Of a stretch of 64,000 nucleotides of DNA, positions 22,261-32,421 are shown one piece after another. The notes below the pieces were generated by a model. It ran no database searches. It was not told where the DNA came from and saw nothing but the letters and a program-made list of their open reading frames with translations. The DNA comes from Dactylorhiza incarnata (lineage: Eukaryota; Streptophyta; Magnoliopsida; Asparagales; Orchidaceae): NCBI GenBank assembly GCA_033032865.1, contig JAWHQI010000278.1, forward strand, positions 744,001-808,000. Reading direction: 5' to 3'. The position numbers and the translations under genes were made by a program. Positions within the stretch are counted from its first letter, which is position 1; the number at the start of each line of letters is the position of its first letter.

Positions 22261-22352
22261 CATGTGAATGTCTACACTAAATTGATGTTGCAGTAATGCA
22301 GCTCTGACATGTCTTAAATATTTATTAACTAATAGAATTAAACAAATCAATG

Positions 22353-22405
22353 TGTAAACAGACCTATTGAAATAATGACCGGAGCGTTATTCTTCTAGGT
22401 TAGAT
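22353..22405 (+). repeat. 53-bp sequence repeated at 36749-36801 (copy 1)
   Basis: TGTAAACAGACCTATTGAAA to CTAGGTTAGAT, with a single mismatch to the copy at 36749. The flanks differ. The two copies bracket the block containing two Gypsy elements and the Mutator-like element. Nature unknown. Confidence 0.8.
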
Positions 22406-22539
22406 AATCAAACTTCTAGTGCCTGCTTTCCTTAGACCTTTTTGCAGGTATAACTTTTCTTGCTATTTCAAAAACTAATTATCTGGAAATAAAAACAAAA
22501 ATTGAAATAGTTATAATAATTACAAAGACACTCGAGCTT

Positions 22540-22972
22540 TGTTACAATCCTACCGGCCCTGATCTAAGAACCAGACGAAGGCCAAGAGGTGGCCAGGAGG
22601 GGGGAGAGAAGAAACAGAGAGAGAGAGACAAAAGGATAATTCTGATTAACCAATCCTTAATCCATGCGTTTATATTATTACAGTATTTATAGAATATCCA
22701 ATACATTGCCAGGTCAATATGACCGTTACAGGGATAAAAGATATAATATTGAAAATAGTATTGTTGGCTGGTGGACGCGTGGTTGATTATCTGCCGCTGC
22801 TTTTGTCTTGGAAAGTGCTTTCGGCATTCCTTCCGTTGGATGGCTTTGTTTGATTCTGTCCGTTGATCACGCCGATGAAGATAAACTGCCGTTGGATGAC
22901 GTGAATGACTGATTATTTGCTGATCGTTGGATCTGAGAGCTTAAATCTGAGGCGTTAGTTTTATCCCTAACA
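22540..22972 (-). repeat. 3' LTR of the chromovirus (433 bp)
   Basis: Same ends as the copy at 28025-28457. On the minus strand it is preceded by the purine-rich AGGAGGAGCGAA (rc of 22973-22984), the polypurine tract. Confidence 0.95.
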
Positions 22973-23189
22973 TTCGCTCCTCCTATAAAAACGCTGTCCT
23001 CAGCGTTTTATTGATGACGCCGAAAATTTTCTTCTTCTCCTGCAAGGAAGAGAGAAGCACCGACGAGGTTTCCCCCTTCTGCGCCTCGCCGTGGAAGATC
23101 TGGTTGAGAACATCTGGAGATGGCAGCCCATGATGGAAGAAGGAATATGGACGGGTGCTAATGATCTTCTGAGGATGTAACTCGATGTG

Positions 23190-24680
23190 TCAATACTGGA
23201 TCTGGCCTTGTTCGGTAATCGCTCCCTTGTTTTCTCCTTCTGCTTCCTTCTGGTGATGATGTTTATTTACAGCGTCTTTTTTTGTAGCCTCGTTAATTTC
23301 TGGAGCTTCTGTTTTATCTTCCGGCATTTTTCTGCGAGTTTGGTCGTCAGTAGTGTTCTTCTGAGCTTTTTTCTGGCGATTTCCTCTTTGTTTCTTACTT
23401 CCCCAAGTCTTTTTAAGTATTTCCTGGTCGAGGCTCATCTTATGCTGTTGTAGATCGGCTTGTATTTCTGGGATATTTGCTAGGTCTGAGACGTCTTCCC
23501 AAGTGATGTCTGCAGGGGGTAGCCCTTGCCATTGAATTAGCACTTGGGGTATTTCTCGACCTTGCCGCAGGATTCGGCGAGAGCTGATGACGGCCATCGG
23601 TTGGTGTAGTGGTTTGTTGTTCCAACTAAGTAGTGGTAGCTCGATTACTTGCTGATCTGGATTTCCTGCATAGGGTTTGAGAAGGGAAACGTGGAATACA
23701 GGATGTATTTTTGACTCTGCTGGTAGAAGCAAACGATATGCTGTTTCTCCGATTTTTTCTGTTATCTGGAATGGTCCATAATATTTTAAGCTTAGTTTCC
23801 TGCCGGATGGTCTGACCATCGTCAACTGTCTGTAAGGATGAAGCTTAAGTAGAACCCAATCTCCTTTGGCCATGGAGATATTTGTGCGTTGTTTATCGGC
23901 TCGATTCTTCATTCGGTTTTGGGCTTTTGCCAAATTTTCTTTGAGAATCTGAAGCATTTCTTCACGATTTTGCAGCGTTGTCTCTACTGCTTCATTTGTA
24001 GTTCCTCCTGCACAATAGTTTAACAAACCCGGGGGTGTTCGACCATACATGACCTCAAAAGGGGTCATGTTGGTCGAGCTGTTAAATGTGTTATTATAAT
24101 GGTATTCTGCTAGTCCTAGATATTCAGACCATTTGTTAGGTTGTTCATGAGTAAAGATTCTTAAATATTGCTCGACACAACGGTTAACTCTTTCAGTTAA
24201 CCCGTCTGTTTGAGGATGATATGAGGAATTGTACTTTAGGTGTGTTCCTTGTATTCTGAATAGTTCTGTCCAGAAATCACTTAAGAACAGACTATCCCTA
24301 TCTGATATAATGGATTCTGGAATTCCATGTAGTTTGCCTACTGAATTCCAGAATTCATTTGCCACTATTGGCCCAGAGATAGGATGTTTTAATGGGATTA
24401 AATGCATGGCTTTAGATAGTCTGTCCACTACTACCAATATTATAGTGTATCCATGTGATTTAGGTAGACAGGTGATGAAGTCCATTGTGATATCTGCCCA
24501 GATTTTCATTGGGGTTGGTAATGGTTGTAATAAACCATAAGGGGTGTGATTTACTGCTTTTGCCTTTTGGCAAATGTCACATTCCCTTATGTAATCTGTG
24601 ACTTCTTGTTTCATTTTCTTCCAGTAAAATTGTGTGTTGATTTTATGTAGGGTCCCTTTTATTCCAGAATGCCCTCCCAA
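23190..24680 (-). pseudogene. Gypsy integrase with C-terminal chromodomain
   Basis: This 496-codon open block begins with the zinc-binding HHCC part (GGHSGIKGTLHKINTQFYW, CDICQKAK). The catalytic core follows, with D in ITMDFITCLP, D in IISDRDSLFLSDFW and E in QTDGLTERVNRCVEQYL. The DNA-binding region (PYRQLTMVRPSGRKLSLKYY, KIHPVFHVSLLKPY) leads to a chromodomain (RRILRQGREIPQVLIQW, ITWEDVSDL). A long Lys/Glu/Gln-rich tail ends the protein. The chromodomain marks a chromovirus and is thought to steer integration to marked chromatin. It overlaps the RT block by 22 bases in another frame, so pol is split. Confidence 0.92.
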
Positions 24681-26648
24681 AGGGCTAGAATGAGCCTCAG
24701 TAATAATTTTTGTTTAATTGTGGATTGGCTAGGGATGTATACTTTCTGTTTGTATGTTATATATATCCCTTGTTGTTTCCATGCTGGGTATGCCTGAGGC
24801 TCCTTTCTAAACTGCTGGGACCATTCATCATTGTTGTACTCCTGTTCCAACCCTTCCAATAGGGGGGATGTTGGGACAGTGAGCATGTTTAGTCCAGCTA
24901 TTGATGAATGCCCTTGAATTATTGGGGCTCTAGATAATGCATCTGCAGCTTGATTTGTTTTTCCAGATTTATATTTGATTATGAAGTCGTATCCTAATAG
25001 TTTAGAAAGAAAAGTCTGTTGCTCTGGAGTTTGAATGGTTTGGGTAAGCAAGTAATGCAGGCTTTGATGATCCGTTAGGATGGTGAATTGGTGCCCAAGG
25101 AGATATTGCCTCCATTTGGCCACTGCTGTGGTGACAGCATACATTTCTCTGATATATATGGATTTTCGTTGCATCATAGGCGATAATTTCTTGCTAAAAT
25201 ACGATATTGTTTGTTTTTGTTGCATTATGACCGCTCCTATTCCTAACCCTGATGCATCAGTTTCTATTATAAAAGGTTCATTAAAATTAGGTAGTGTTAA
25301 TATTAGATACGAAATTAAGTTTGTTTTTAAATTTTCGAAAGCCTCCTCCGTTTTCTTGGTCCATTGGAAGGCATTTCTCTTTAGTAGGTCTGCTAAAGGG
25401 TGAGCAATTTTTGCGTAATCTCTTATAAATTTCCTATAATAACCGGTTAACCCCAGGAATGCTCGTACATCCTTCTTGTTCACCGGTTTGGGGAATTTTT
25501 CAATAGATTCAATGTTGCTTTTATTTGGGCTCACATTCCCTTCCTTAATTGTGTGGCCCAAATATTCAACCTCTTTGGTATAGAAATCACATTTAGATAA
25601 TTTAATCATTAATTTGTTTTCTGAAAGAATGCCTAAGGTGATTTCTAAATGCTCAAGGTGATCCTCTTTTGTCGGGCTGAAAATTAAGATATCGTCAAAA
25701 AAAATTACTATAAATTTCCTTAGTTGCGCTTGAAATATAGAATTCATGAGGGCTTGAAATGTTGAGGGGCATTAGTTAGTCCGAATGGCAGCACTATGAA
25801 TTCATAGTGTCCTTAATGTGTGTGGAAGGCAGTTTTATGCACATCTTCCTCTGCCATCCTTATCTGATGATACCCCGACCTTAAATCTTTTTTTGAAAAA
25901 AAAAAAACTGGCATAGAATAACTCATCTAATAGCTCATCAATCGTTGGTATTGGAAATTTATCTTTTATTGTTATTTTATTCAGGGCCCTATAATCTACG
26001 CAAAATCTCCACGATCCGTCTTTTTTTTACGAGTAAGACTAGAGAACTAAAAGCGAATGTGCTGGGCTTTATCTGTCCGTTCCTTAGCATCTCTTCCACC
26101 AATCGTTCTATTTCGTTTTTTTGGTGGTGAGGATATCTAAAAGGCCTTAAGTTTGGCGCTGTAGACTCTGGTGTTAAATAGATCTTGTGGTCTATCATTC
26201 TCTTAGGGGGTAATTTTGTTGGTTCCTCGTATAGATGAGAGAATTTAATTAGTAATTCCTAGAATTGGGATGGCAGTCCTCTGAAGTTACTAAGGAGAGT
26301 TTGTTCTTTGTTTGCTATCCCTGGGGTTTCCTTAGCGATCAAAAGACACGTGGAAGAGGGTTTTACTGCAATCATTCTCATCAGCTGCGATGAAGAAACT
26401 TTACCAACCTGTTGGGTAGTATTTTGCCCTATTAACTTCACTTGTCCATTTGCCCCTTCATATGCTATTGTTAAGTTAACATAATCTGTTGTTACTGGCC
26501 CTAGGGTTCTGAGCCATCGTTGTCCCAAAATGAGATCTGTCCATTCGATATCTAGGACATATAAGTGAACTAAATAAGGGTTGGACTGTACGAGCAGTGA
26601 GATATCTTTGCATTTTCTCTTACATTGTTCTGTTGATCCATTACCCAT
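24659..26648 (-). pseudogene. Gypsy reverse transcriptase and RNase H (frameshifted)
   Basis: Protease end and linker (26648-26259, VLDIEWTDLILGQRWLRTLG) precede the RT. The RT start (26198-25989) has PFRYPHHQKNEIERLVEEML and LVLLVKK. The central part (25989-25747) passes an A-run near 25895 and several shifts. In it [11 protein letters not shown] and [12 protein letters not shown] can be read. The catalytic FFDDILIFS is intact at about 25700. The following VEYLGHTIKEG and FLGLTGYYRKFI are the RT thumb/connection. RNase H has ETDASGLGIGAVIMQ, FSKKLSP and TDHQSLHYLL. This part is one open block from 25747 to 24659. Confidence 0.9.
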
Positions 26649-26649
26649 A

Positions 26650-27987
26650 AAACAGGGAATTCCGCAACTCTATGAACTGGTAACTTTAGAAAGGCTGCCA
26701 TCCTTGTAGAAATGAAATTATGAGTGCTACCTCCGTCTATAAACAGCTCTACGGGTTGGTGATTTATGTATCCGGTGAATCTAAGCCCATGATTTGGTAA
26801 GGACCAGTGAGTGCCTGTAGATATACGAGTGTCGTGGGGTCTTCTTCCTCTATTCTTATTTCCTCAATAGCCTCCTCTTCTTCCTCTTCTTCTGATCCCT
26901 TTAGGTAGAGGAGGGCTCCTTTACCTTTGCATTTATGTCCAGCAAGATATCGTTCCTCACAGTTATAATACAATCCCTTTTCTCTCTTAGTTTGTAGTTC
27001 GGCTGGAGTTAAGCGTTTTATTGGTGGTAGTTTATTGTTGAGGTTGCTTTTGTTGGGTTCGTGGGTGGGACCTAAGAGTCTAGTATATTGATTCTTGAAT
27101 CTATTATCATCGAATTCCTGGTCCTCAAACATTCTTGCGATTGAATAAGCATCACGAATCTCTTCGGGTTCGTGCATTAAGACTGATCTTTTAATGTGTG
27201 GTTTGAGCCCTGAGACAAACATGTTCGTAATAAATGATGGATTCAGCCCTGGCACTCTAGTTATTAGATCTTCAAAGTCTTTCTTGTAAGTTAATATTGT
27301 TGTTCGTTGTTGTAATTTTGTTAATATTCTGGCGGGCTTAATGTATTTTGATGGTCCGAATCGTTTTTTAATTGCATCCACAAATAATGTAAAAGATAAA
27401 GCAGGGTGATCGTTTAGTGTTGCTTGGTACCATTTCGAGGCTGGTTTGTCTAATTAAAAAGATGCGATAGTGAGATAATCTTGAGGTCAAGTATCATTAA
27501 AATCAAAATAACGTTTGAGCTCATACAACCAATCGGTTGGGTCGCCCTCAGAAAATCTAGGGCATGGTACTTCAATATTACTAAGTTTGTTAGAAACTAC
27601 CTGGGTTTCATTTGGAGTTGGTGCGGGTCCAAGAATGCCATTGGAGGATTGGTCGTTGATTTCTGGGGGTCGGTGATGATCCTGTTGCATCTCGTCGTTC
27701 ATTGTTGGTCCCTGGGAATAATCTTGCATTCTTGCGTTCAATGTTTTTTGTAATTGCTCATATTGTTGCCGCATCTCCAATCGTAACGTGGAAATCTGAT
27801 CGTTGAGTTGATCAGTTGAGTGATCGCGGAGTTCCATGATCTGGCGTGAAAGAAGGTTTTCTTTCACATGTAGTTCGGTGCTGAAAGATTTCTGTAATTC
27901 TTCCATTTGCAGAGTACGTTGAGTTTGTTCTGCTAGTAGTGCATTCTTGACCTCCGCCAATGATCTCAACCCCTCGCCCATCCTCAA
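26650..27987 (-). pseudogene. Gypsy gag and protease (frameshifted)
   Basis: The ATG at 27987 opens a coiled-coil-like N-terminus (MRMGEGLRSLAEVKNALLAE, many Gln/Glu/Leu). It leads to PCPRFSEGDPTDWLYELKRYF, the start of the retrotransposon Gag domain. A stop at about 27487 separates it from KRFGPSKYIKPARILTKLQQ and FVSGLKPHIKRSVLMHEP. A zinc-knuckle-like YYNCEERYLAGHKC follows, and then an acidic run. The aspartic protease active site ELFIDGGSTHNFIS lies at about 26740 and continues in another frame. It would form particles and cleave the polyprotein. Confidence 0.85.
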
Positions 27988-28005
27988 TCGGTAGGATTGA
28001 ATGAT

Positions 28006-28024
28006 CTCAATGAGAGCACCAAAA
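28006..28024 (-). other. Primer-binding region of the chromovirus
   Basis: The minus strand reads TTTTGGTGCTCTCATTGAG directly after the LTR. TTTGGTGC-TTCATTGAG-like sites are common in plant Gypsy elements. I cannot name the tRNA from the sequence alone. Confidence 0.55.
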
Positions 28025-28457
28025 TGTTACAATCCTACCGGCCCTGATCTAAGAACCAGACGAAGGCCAAGAGGTGGCCAGGAGGGGGGAGAGAAGAAAC
28101 ACAAAGAGAGAGACGAAAGGATAATTCTGATTAACTAATCCTTAATCCATGCGTTTATATTATTACAGTATTTATAGAATATCTATTACAATGCCAGGTC
28201 AATATGACCGTTATAGGGATAAAAGATATAATATTGAAAATAGTATTGTTGGCTGGTGGACGCGTGGTTGATTATCTGCCGCTGCTTTTGTCTTGGAAAG
28301 TGCTTTCGATATTCCTTCCGTTGGATGGCTTTGTTTGATTCTGTCCGTTGATCACGCCGATGAAGATAAACTGCCGTTGGATGACGTGAATGACTGATTA
28401 TTTGCTGATCGTTGGATCTGAGAGCTTAAATCTGAGGCGTTAGTTTTATCCCTAACA
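28025..28457 (-). repeat. 5' LTR of the chromovirus (433 bp)
   Basis: Identical in length to the other LTR, with about 2% differences. It is followed on the minus strand by the PBS region at 28024-28006. Confidence 0.95.
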
Positions 28458-28469
28458 AGCTTCCATCTC

Positions 28470-28650
28470 GGCTTTTTGGCATTTTGCACCCCCGAAAATC
28501 GGGGTTTTGGCACTTTGCACCCCCAATCTTTAAAATTGGCATTTTGCACCCCCTAAACACAAATTTTTGGCACTTTGCACCCCATGACCGAAATCTGAAG
28601 GGCATTTTCGTCCAGGCAGCAATATTAATGTATATTTTGGCATTTTGCAC
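28470..28650 (+). repeat. Left TIR of the Mutator-like element, with short internal repeats
   Basis: The TIR is built from four units of GGCA(T/C)TTTGCACCCC spaced about 30 bp apart. Degenerate units (GGCTATTTGCAC, GTATTTGCACC) continue inward to about 28720. The right TIR (about 30235-30413) mirrors the four terminal units. Confidence 0.85.
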
Positions 28651-28949
28651 CCCTGATTTACATTTTTGGCTATTTGCACACCATATTTTGTCACATTCGT
28701 ATTTGCACCAACAAGAAATTTTGTTTTTTGCACTTTGCACATCGAGTTTAATTTTTTTGGCTATTTGTACACGTAATTGTGTCAACTTGCTAATTGCAAC
28801 CCATTGTATGATGCACAATCTAATTTTTTTTGCTATTTGTGCACATATTTGTACAGCAAATGTATGATGCACAATCTGATTTTTCTCATTTCAATATTCA
28901 AAACATAAATTCCAAAAAATAAATTCCAGCAATGTGATTTCCACCATTA

Positions 28950-29750
28950 GAGCAACTCCAACGCATCTCTATTCTTCATTTATACAGCCATGACAGCCCT
29001 CCAACGCATCTCTATTTTCAGCTCTAAAAATAGAGCTAGGCTCTCTCCCCCTCTAAATTTAGAGGCGGGAGAGAGAATTTGGAGGCCCTCTAATTTTTTT
29101 ATTGTATTTTTTATTTTTTTTAAATTGTGTGAATGTTGTATTTATAAAATCCCATTTTTTCATTATATTGCTCGTAATCGTCGATATAATTTTTCCAATC
29201 ATAATATATAATATATCAATAAATTTGTTTTTTCGAGACCTACAAAATGAGACTAATATTGCATACTTTCTAATTATTATTGATCATACAAAGAGAAAGA
29301 GAACACGATTTACCGAATAAAATTGCACATAAATCCAAATACATTCAAATTAAAATACATACAATTTTCCAAATTAAAATACATACAAATGTAATATTTT
29401 CATTCGAATTATCTAATGTTAGTATGTTTTTGTTATGCAATCAAATTTAAAATAAAAAAAACTTATAAAAATAAATAGTATATAATACAATAATAATAAT
29501 AAATTATAATTATAAAAATTATATATATACATATATTTATACATATAAATACATAAATATAATTTATGTATAAATATATACCTATCATATAAATATAATA
29601 TACATATAAAATACCTATAATACTTATATTTATATCATGTTCTCTAAATATGGAGAACATGGTTGGAGTTGCTCTAACCATGTTCTCTATATTTAGAGAA
29701 CATGGTACAATGGGGAGCTCTAAATATAGAGCTCCCCATTGGAGTTGCTC
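28950..29750. mobile_element. AT-rich MITE with TTA TSD (PIF/Harbinger-like)
   Basis: The ends GAGCAACTCCAA and TTGGAGTTGCTC are perfect inverted repeats. TTA is duplicated at 28947-28949 and 29751-29753. A TWA TSD fits the PIF/Harbinger (Tourist) group. Near the right end are strong palindromes (CCATGTTCTCTA/TAGAGAACATGG and GGGGAGCTCTA/TAGAGCTCCCC). A second GTTGGAGTTGCTCTAA at 29663 suggests a compound end. No ORF of note. Confidence 0.85.
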
Positions 29751-30234
29751 TTAGAGCAGATTTTGCATTCCAATAACTATCAACATATTAGAAAAATCTG
29801 AAATCCGAAATCTGCATTCAAGAATACCTAAAAATTAGAAAAATCTCTAGCAGTAGTAGATCACAACAACTATCAACAGATGAGATTTGTCATTCTATAC
29901 AAATCCAGGAAATCGTAGCCGGGAATATCTAATAGAGTATAGCAGATGTTGATCGCCGTGAACGCCTAAAATTACTAGCAGATGTTGATACCTAAAAAAT
30001 TCAAGCATCAGAAATCACAGTGAACGCCTAAAACAGGTTGGACGTGGCGGAAAATAGGGTCGCCGAGAAGCATACCAGTCGTAGACGAGGGCTTCCTGAA
30101 GGAGTTTTCTGAAACACAGATGAAATCCAGGGGAATCGCAGTGACGAGCTCCAGAAATCGCAGGGACGAGCTCCAGAAAAATCGCTGTTGCGCCTCGCCT
30201 GCGGGAAATGGAAAAGGAAACAGGAGTTATACCG

Positions 30235-30413
30235 CAAGCTGCAGCCCTAATACATTAATATTGCTGCCCGGACGAAAATGCCCTTCAGAATTCGGTCATG
30301 GGGTGCAAAGTGCCAAAAATCTGTGTTTAGGGGGTGCAAAGTGCCAATTTTAAATATTGGGAGTGCAAAGTGCCAAAAACCCGATTTTCGGGGGTGCAAA
30401 CTGCCAAAAAGCC
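30235..30413 (-). repeat. Right TIR of the Mutator-like element
   Basis: Reverse complement of the left TIR with scattered mismatches. It contains the words GGGGTGCAAAGTGCC repeated four times. Confidence 0.88.
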
Positions 30414-30422
30414 TTCCATCTC

Positions 30423-30734
30423 CGTTAAATCCTGCAAAAAAACTAAGGCGGAACCAGGAATTAGTAGAGTAAGGTTGACGTTAGGTGAAGGAGAGTAGGG
30501 AAAGACTTGAAATGATGAAGGATGGGGAAGAGAAGGCGTTGGTCCCATGAGCGGAAGGCTGGAAATGGCACATTGAGGCGTGGAGGCGAGCAAAAATTAT
30601 AAAATGGCATGCAATGCTGGATCAGACGATAGAACGGGTTGGATTTTGCTTCCTACAGGTAGAACAACTCGTATGCCGTTCCTCTATATTTGGGCATCGC
30701 CAATGGAGAAAATTAGGCGGAGAGAGAGGGAGAG
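30423..30734. other. Short flank between two elements, no gene
   Basis: Sequence between the right TSD of the Mutator-like element and the left TSD of the next Gypsy element. It would be contiguous with 35830 onward before the Gypsy insertion. No coding signal. Confidence 0.5.
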
Positions 30735-31045
30735 TGTTATGTTTTAAATATTTGAATTTAGTTACCGTTGTGATTTGAATATTTATGTGGCAGTTATGTG
30801 TGGAACGTGTGGTGTATAATCGGCAATTGGCTCAAGTAACCGCTTCATTAGTGTAGAAGCCAGTTACGAAGGAGTTATTAATACCCAACCGATGGGAAAG
30901 AATGGAGTTTTTGGAATGTTATGTAACTTCTTCTTCCGCTTCTCTCTGTTTTCTAACTTGCAGAGTTTTCCGCAACCACTCCATGTTCAGGATGAGCCTT
31001 AGGGGATTACCTTCATCCATCATCTTCATAAGAATTATCACAACA
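30735..31045 (+). repeat. 5' LTR (311 bp)
   Basis: TG...CA ends, same length as the 3' LTR, about six differences from it. Confidence 0.95.
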
Positions 31046-31046
31046 G

Positions 31047-31059
31047 TGGTATCAGAGCC
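31047..31059 (+). other. Primer-binding site, tRNA-Met type
   Basis: TGGTATCAGAGCC one base after the 5' LTR; complementary to initiator methionine tRNA. Confidence 0.9.
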
Positions 31060-31082
31060 AGGTTCCGCTCCTCACTGTTCTC

Positions 31083-32420
31083 ATGGGCGATCACAGCACC
31101 CGACAACAAGAAATGCGGCGAGAGGTGGATGTCATCAAGCAGACGTTGCAAGATCTAACTCAGCATCACTCTTCCACCACCCAGACATTACAAAAACAAG
31201 CAGCGACAATGGAGGAATTACGCACAATGTTGCTGACGTTGACGACATCTCAAGGAACCACAAATGCTTCAAACCAGTTCGTTCCCGTGGACACGAACGC
31301 CCCGCTGCAACATGATCCAAATTACTCCCTACCTACACGATGTACTCGCTTGGAGTTTCCCTCATTCTCTGGATCAGATGTCAAGGATTGGCTCTATCGC
31401 AGTGAACAATTCTTTGAGGTAGATCGAACGCCGGAAGAGGTAAAAGTCAAATTGGCTTCTGTGCATATGGAAGGGAAGGCTCTATCATGGTTCCAAATTT
31501 ACATGAAGACGAGAATAAGCAGAACTGAGTTGGGCTGGCTGGAATTATCTCTCGCCATTCACGAACGATTCAATGAATCCCCTTTTGATGAACCAATGAG
31601 TGATCTCAAGGAACTACATCAGCAATCTTCTGTGCAACAATATCTCGAGGAGTTTGAAGAACTACGCAATAAGGTCCTCATTTCTGAAGAGTATGCTATC
31701 AATCTTTTTTTAACTGGTTTAAGAAAAGAAATATCCCTGCCAGTGCGCATGTTCTACCCCACATCTCTGCAGAAAGCATACACTTTAGCCCACCTTCAAG
31801 AACAGCAAAATGCATTGGGGGTAAGGCGCTCCACTCAGCAACAAATTTCGACATCTACGACAGGGACAACGTCCAATGTTAAGCAGAAGGTGCTGCCCAG
31901 AAATACACGGCGCCTTACTAGCCGTGAGATGGATGAGAAAAGGTCTAAAGGCCTCTGTTTTTGGTGTGATGAGAAATACGTCAAAGGGCACAAATGTGGC
32001 CCTACACGACAAGTATACGCCCTGGAAGTTCTGGAAGATGAAGATGAAATCGAACTTGAAATGGCTAGCACAGAAACAGCACACCAGGAGGACCAGCCTA
32101 TACCAGATCCAATTATTACACCTCAAGTCTCTGTGAATGCTATTACAGGAATTAATGACTATCATACCATAAGGGTCACCGGATCACATCAAAGAAATGC
32201 CATTCAAATACTCATTGACACCGGCAATACGCATAACTTCTTGGATGCTTCGGCCGCAAAATATTTGAAATGTAACTTAAATGCTATACCGGATTTTGTG
32301 GTGGCAGTGGCCGACGGCAACAAGATATGCAGCCGCCATATTTCTCGACGTTTCCAGTGGACAATGCAGGGGGCCTCTTTTGAAGCAGACACCATAGTTC
32401 TTCCATTGGGGGGGATGTGA
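31083..32420 (+). CDS. Gypsy Gag-protease
   Basis: The 445-codon frame starts at the first ATG after the PBS ([16 protein letters not shown]). It has an N-terminal coiled-coil-like region, then the Gag domain (about residues 90-240: [54 protein letters not shown]). The zinc knuckle [14 protein letters not shown] is at about residue 293. The protease active site [12 protein letters not shown] is at about residue 377. The frame ends after PLGG because of an extra base in a G-run (32408-32414). The next frame then continues with the usual protease end ([11 protein letters not shown]). Gag would assemble particles and the protease would mature them. Confidence 0.92.
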   Translation: MGDHSTRQQEMRREVDVIKQTLQDLTQHHSSTTQTLQKQAATMEELRTMLLTLTTSQGTTNASNQFVPVDTNAPLQHDPNYSLPTRCTRLEFPSFSGSDVKDWLYRSEQFFEVDRTPEEVKVKLASVHMEGKALSWFQIYMKTRISRTELGWLELSLAIHERFNESPFDEPMSDLKELHQQSSVQQYLEEFEELRNKVLISEEYAINLFLTGLRKEISLPVRMFYPTSLQKAYTLAHLQEQQNALGVRRSTQQQISTSTTGTTSNVKQKVLPRNTRRLTSREMDEKRSKGLCFWCDEKYVKGHKCGPTRQVYALEVLEDEDEIELEMASTETAHQEDQPIPDPIITPQVSVNAITGINDYHTIRVTGSHQRNAIQILIDTGNTHNFLDASAAKYLKCNLNAIPDFVVAVADGNKICSRHISRRFQWTMQGASFEADTIVLPLGGM

Positions 32421-32421
32421 C

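Larger units (their letters stand above)
22540..28457 (-). mobile_element. Full-length Ty3/Gypsy chromovirus, TSD AGCTT
   Basis: Two 433-bp LTRs (22540-22972 and 28025-28457) begin TGTTAGGGATAAAAC and end GGATTGTAACA on the minus strand. The 5-bp TSD AGCTT is perfect (22535-22539 and 28458-28462). Inside, on the minus strand, are PBS, gag with zinc knuckle, protease, RT, RNase H, integrase and a chromodomain. The LTRs differ at roughly ten positions by eye, so insertion is fairly recent. Pol carries frameshifts, the worst at an A-run near 25895, so the copy is probably inactive. It inserted at the edge of the Mutator-like element, because its right TSD overlaps that element's TSD. Confidence 0.95.
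28470..30413. mobile_element. Non-autonomous Mutator-like element, 9-bp TSD
   Basis: The 9-bp TSD TTCCATCTC flanks it (28461-28469 and 30414-30422). The terminal inverted repeats are about 170-180 bp. The left one starts GGCTTTTTGGCATTTTGCAC, and the right one, read in reverse complement, starts GGCTTTTTGGCAGTTTGCAC. Both extend to the GCAGCAATATTAATGTAT region. A long TIR and a 9-bp TSD are diagnostic for Mutator-like elements. No transposase is encoded. An 801-bp MITE (28950-29750) sits inside. Confidence 0.93.

Noticed and set aside
23187..23453. Hydrophobic + strand ORF resembling a membrane protein
   Set aside because: Antisense to the Lys/Glu-rich tail of the Gypsy integrase-chromodomain block; a shadow frame.
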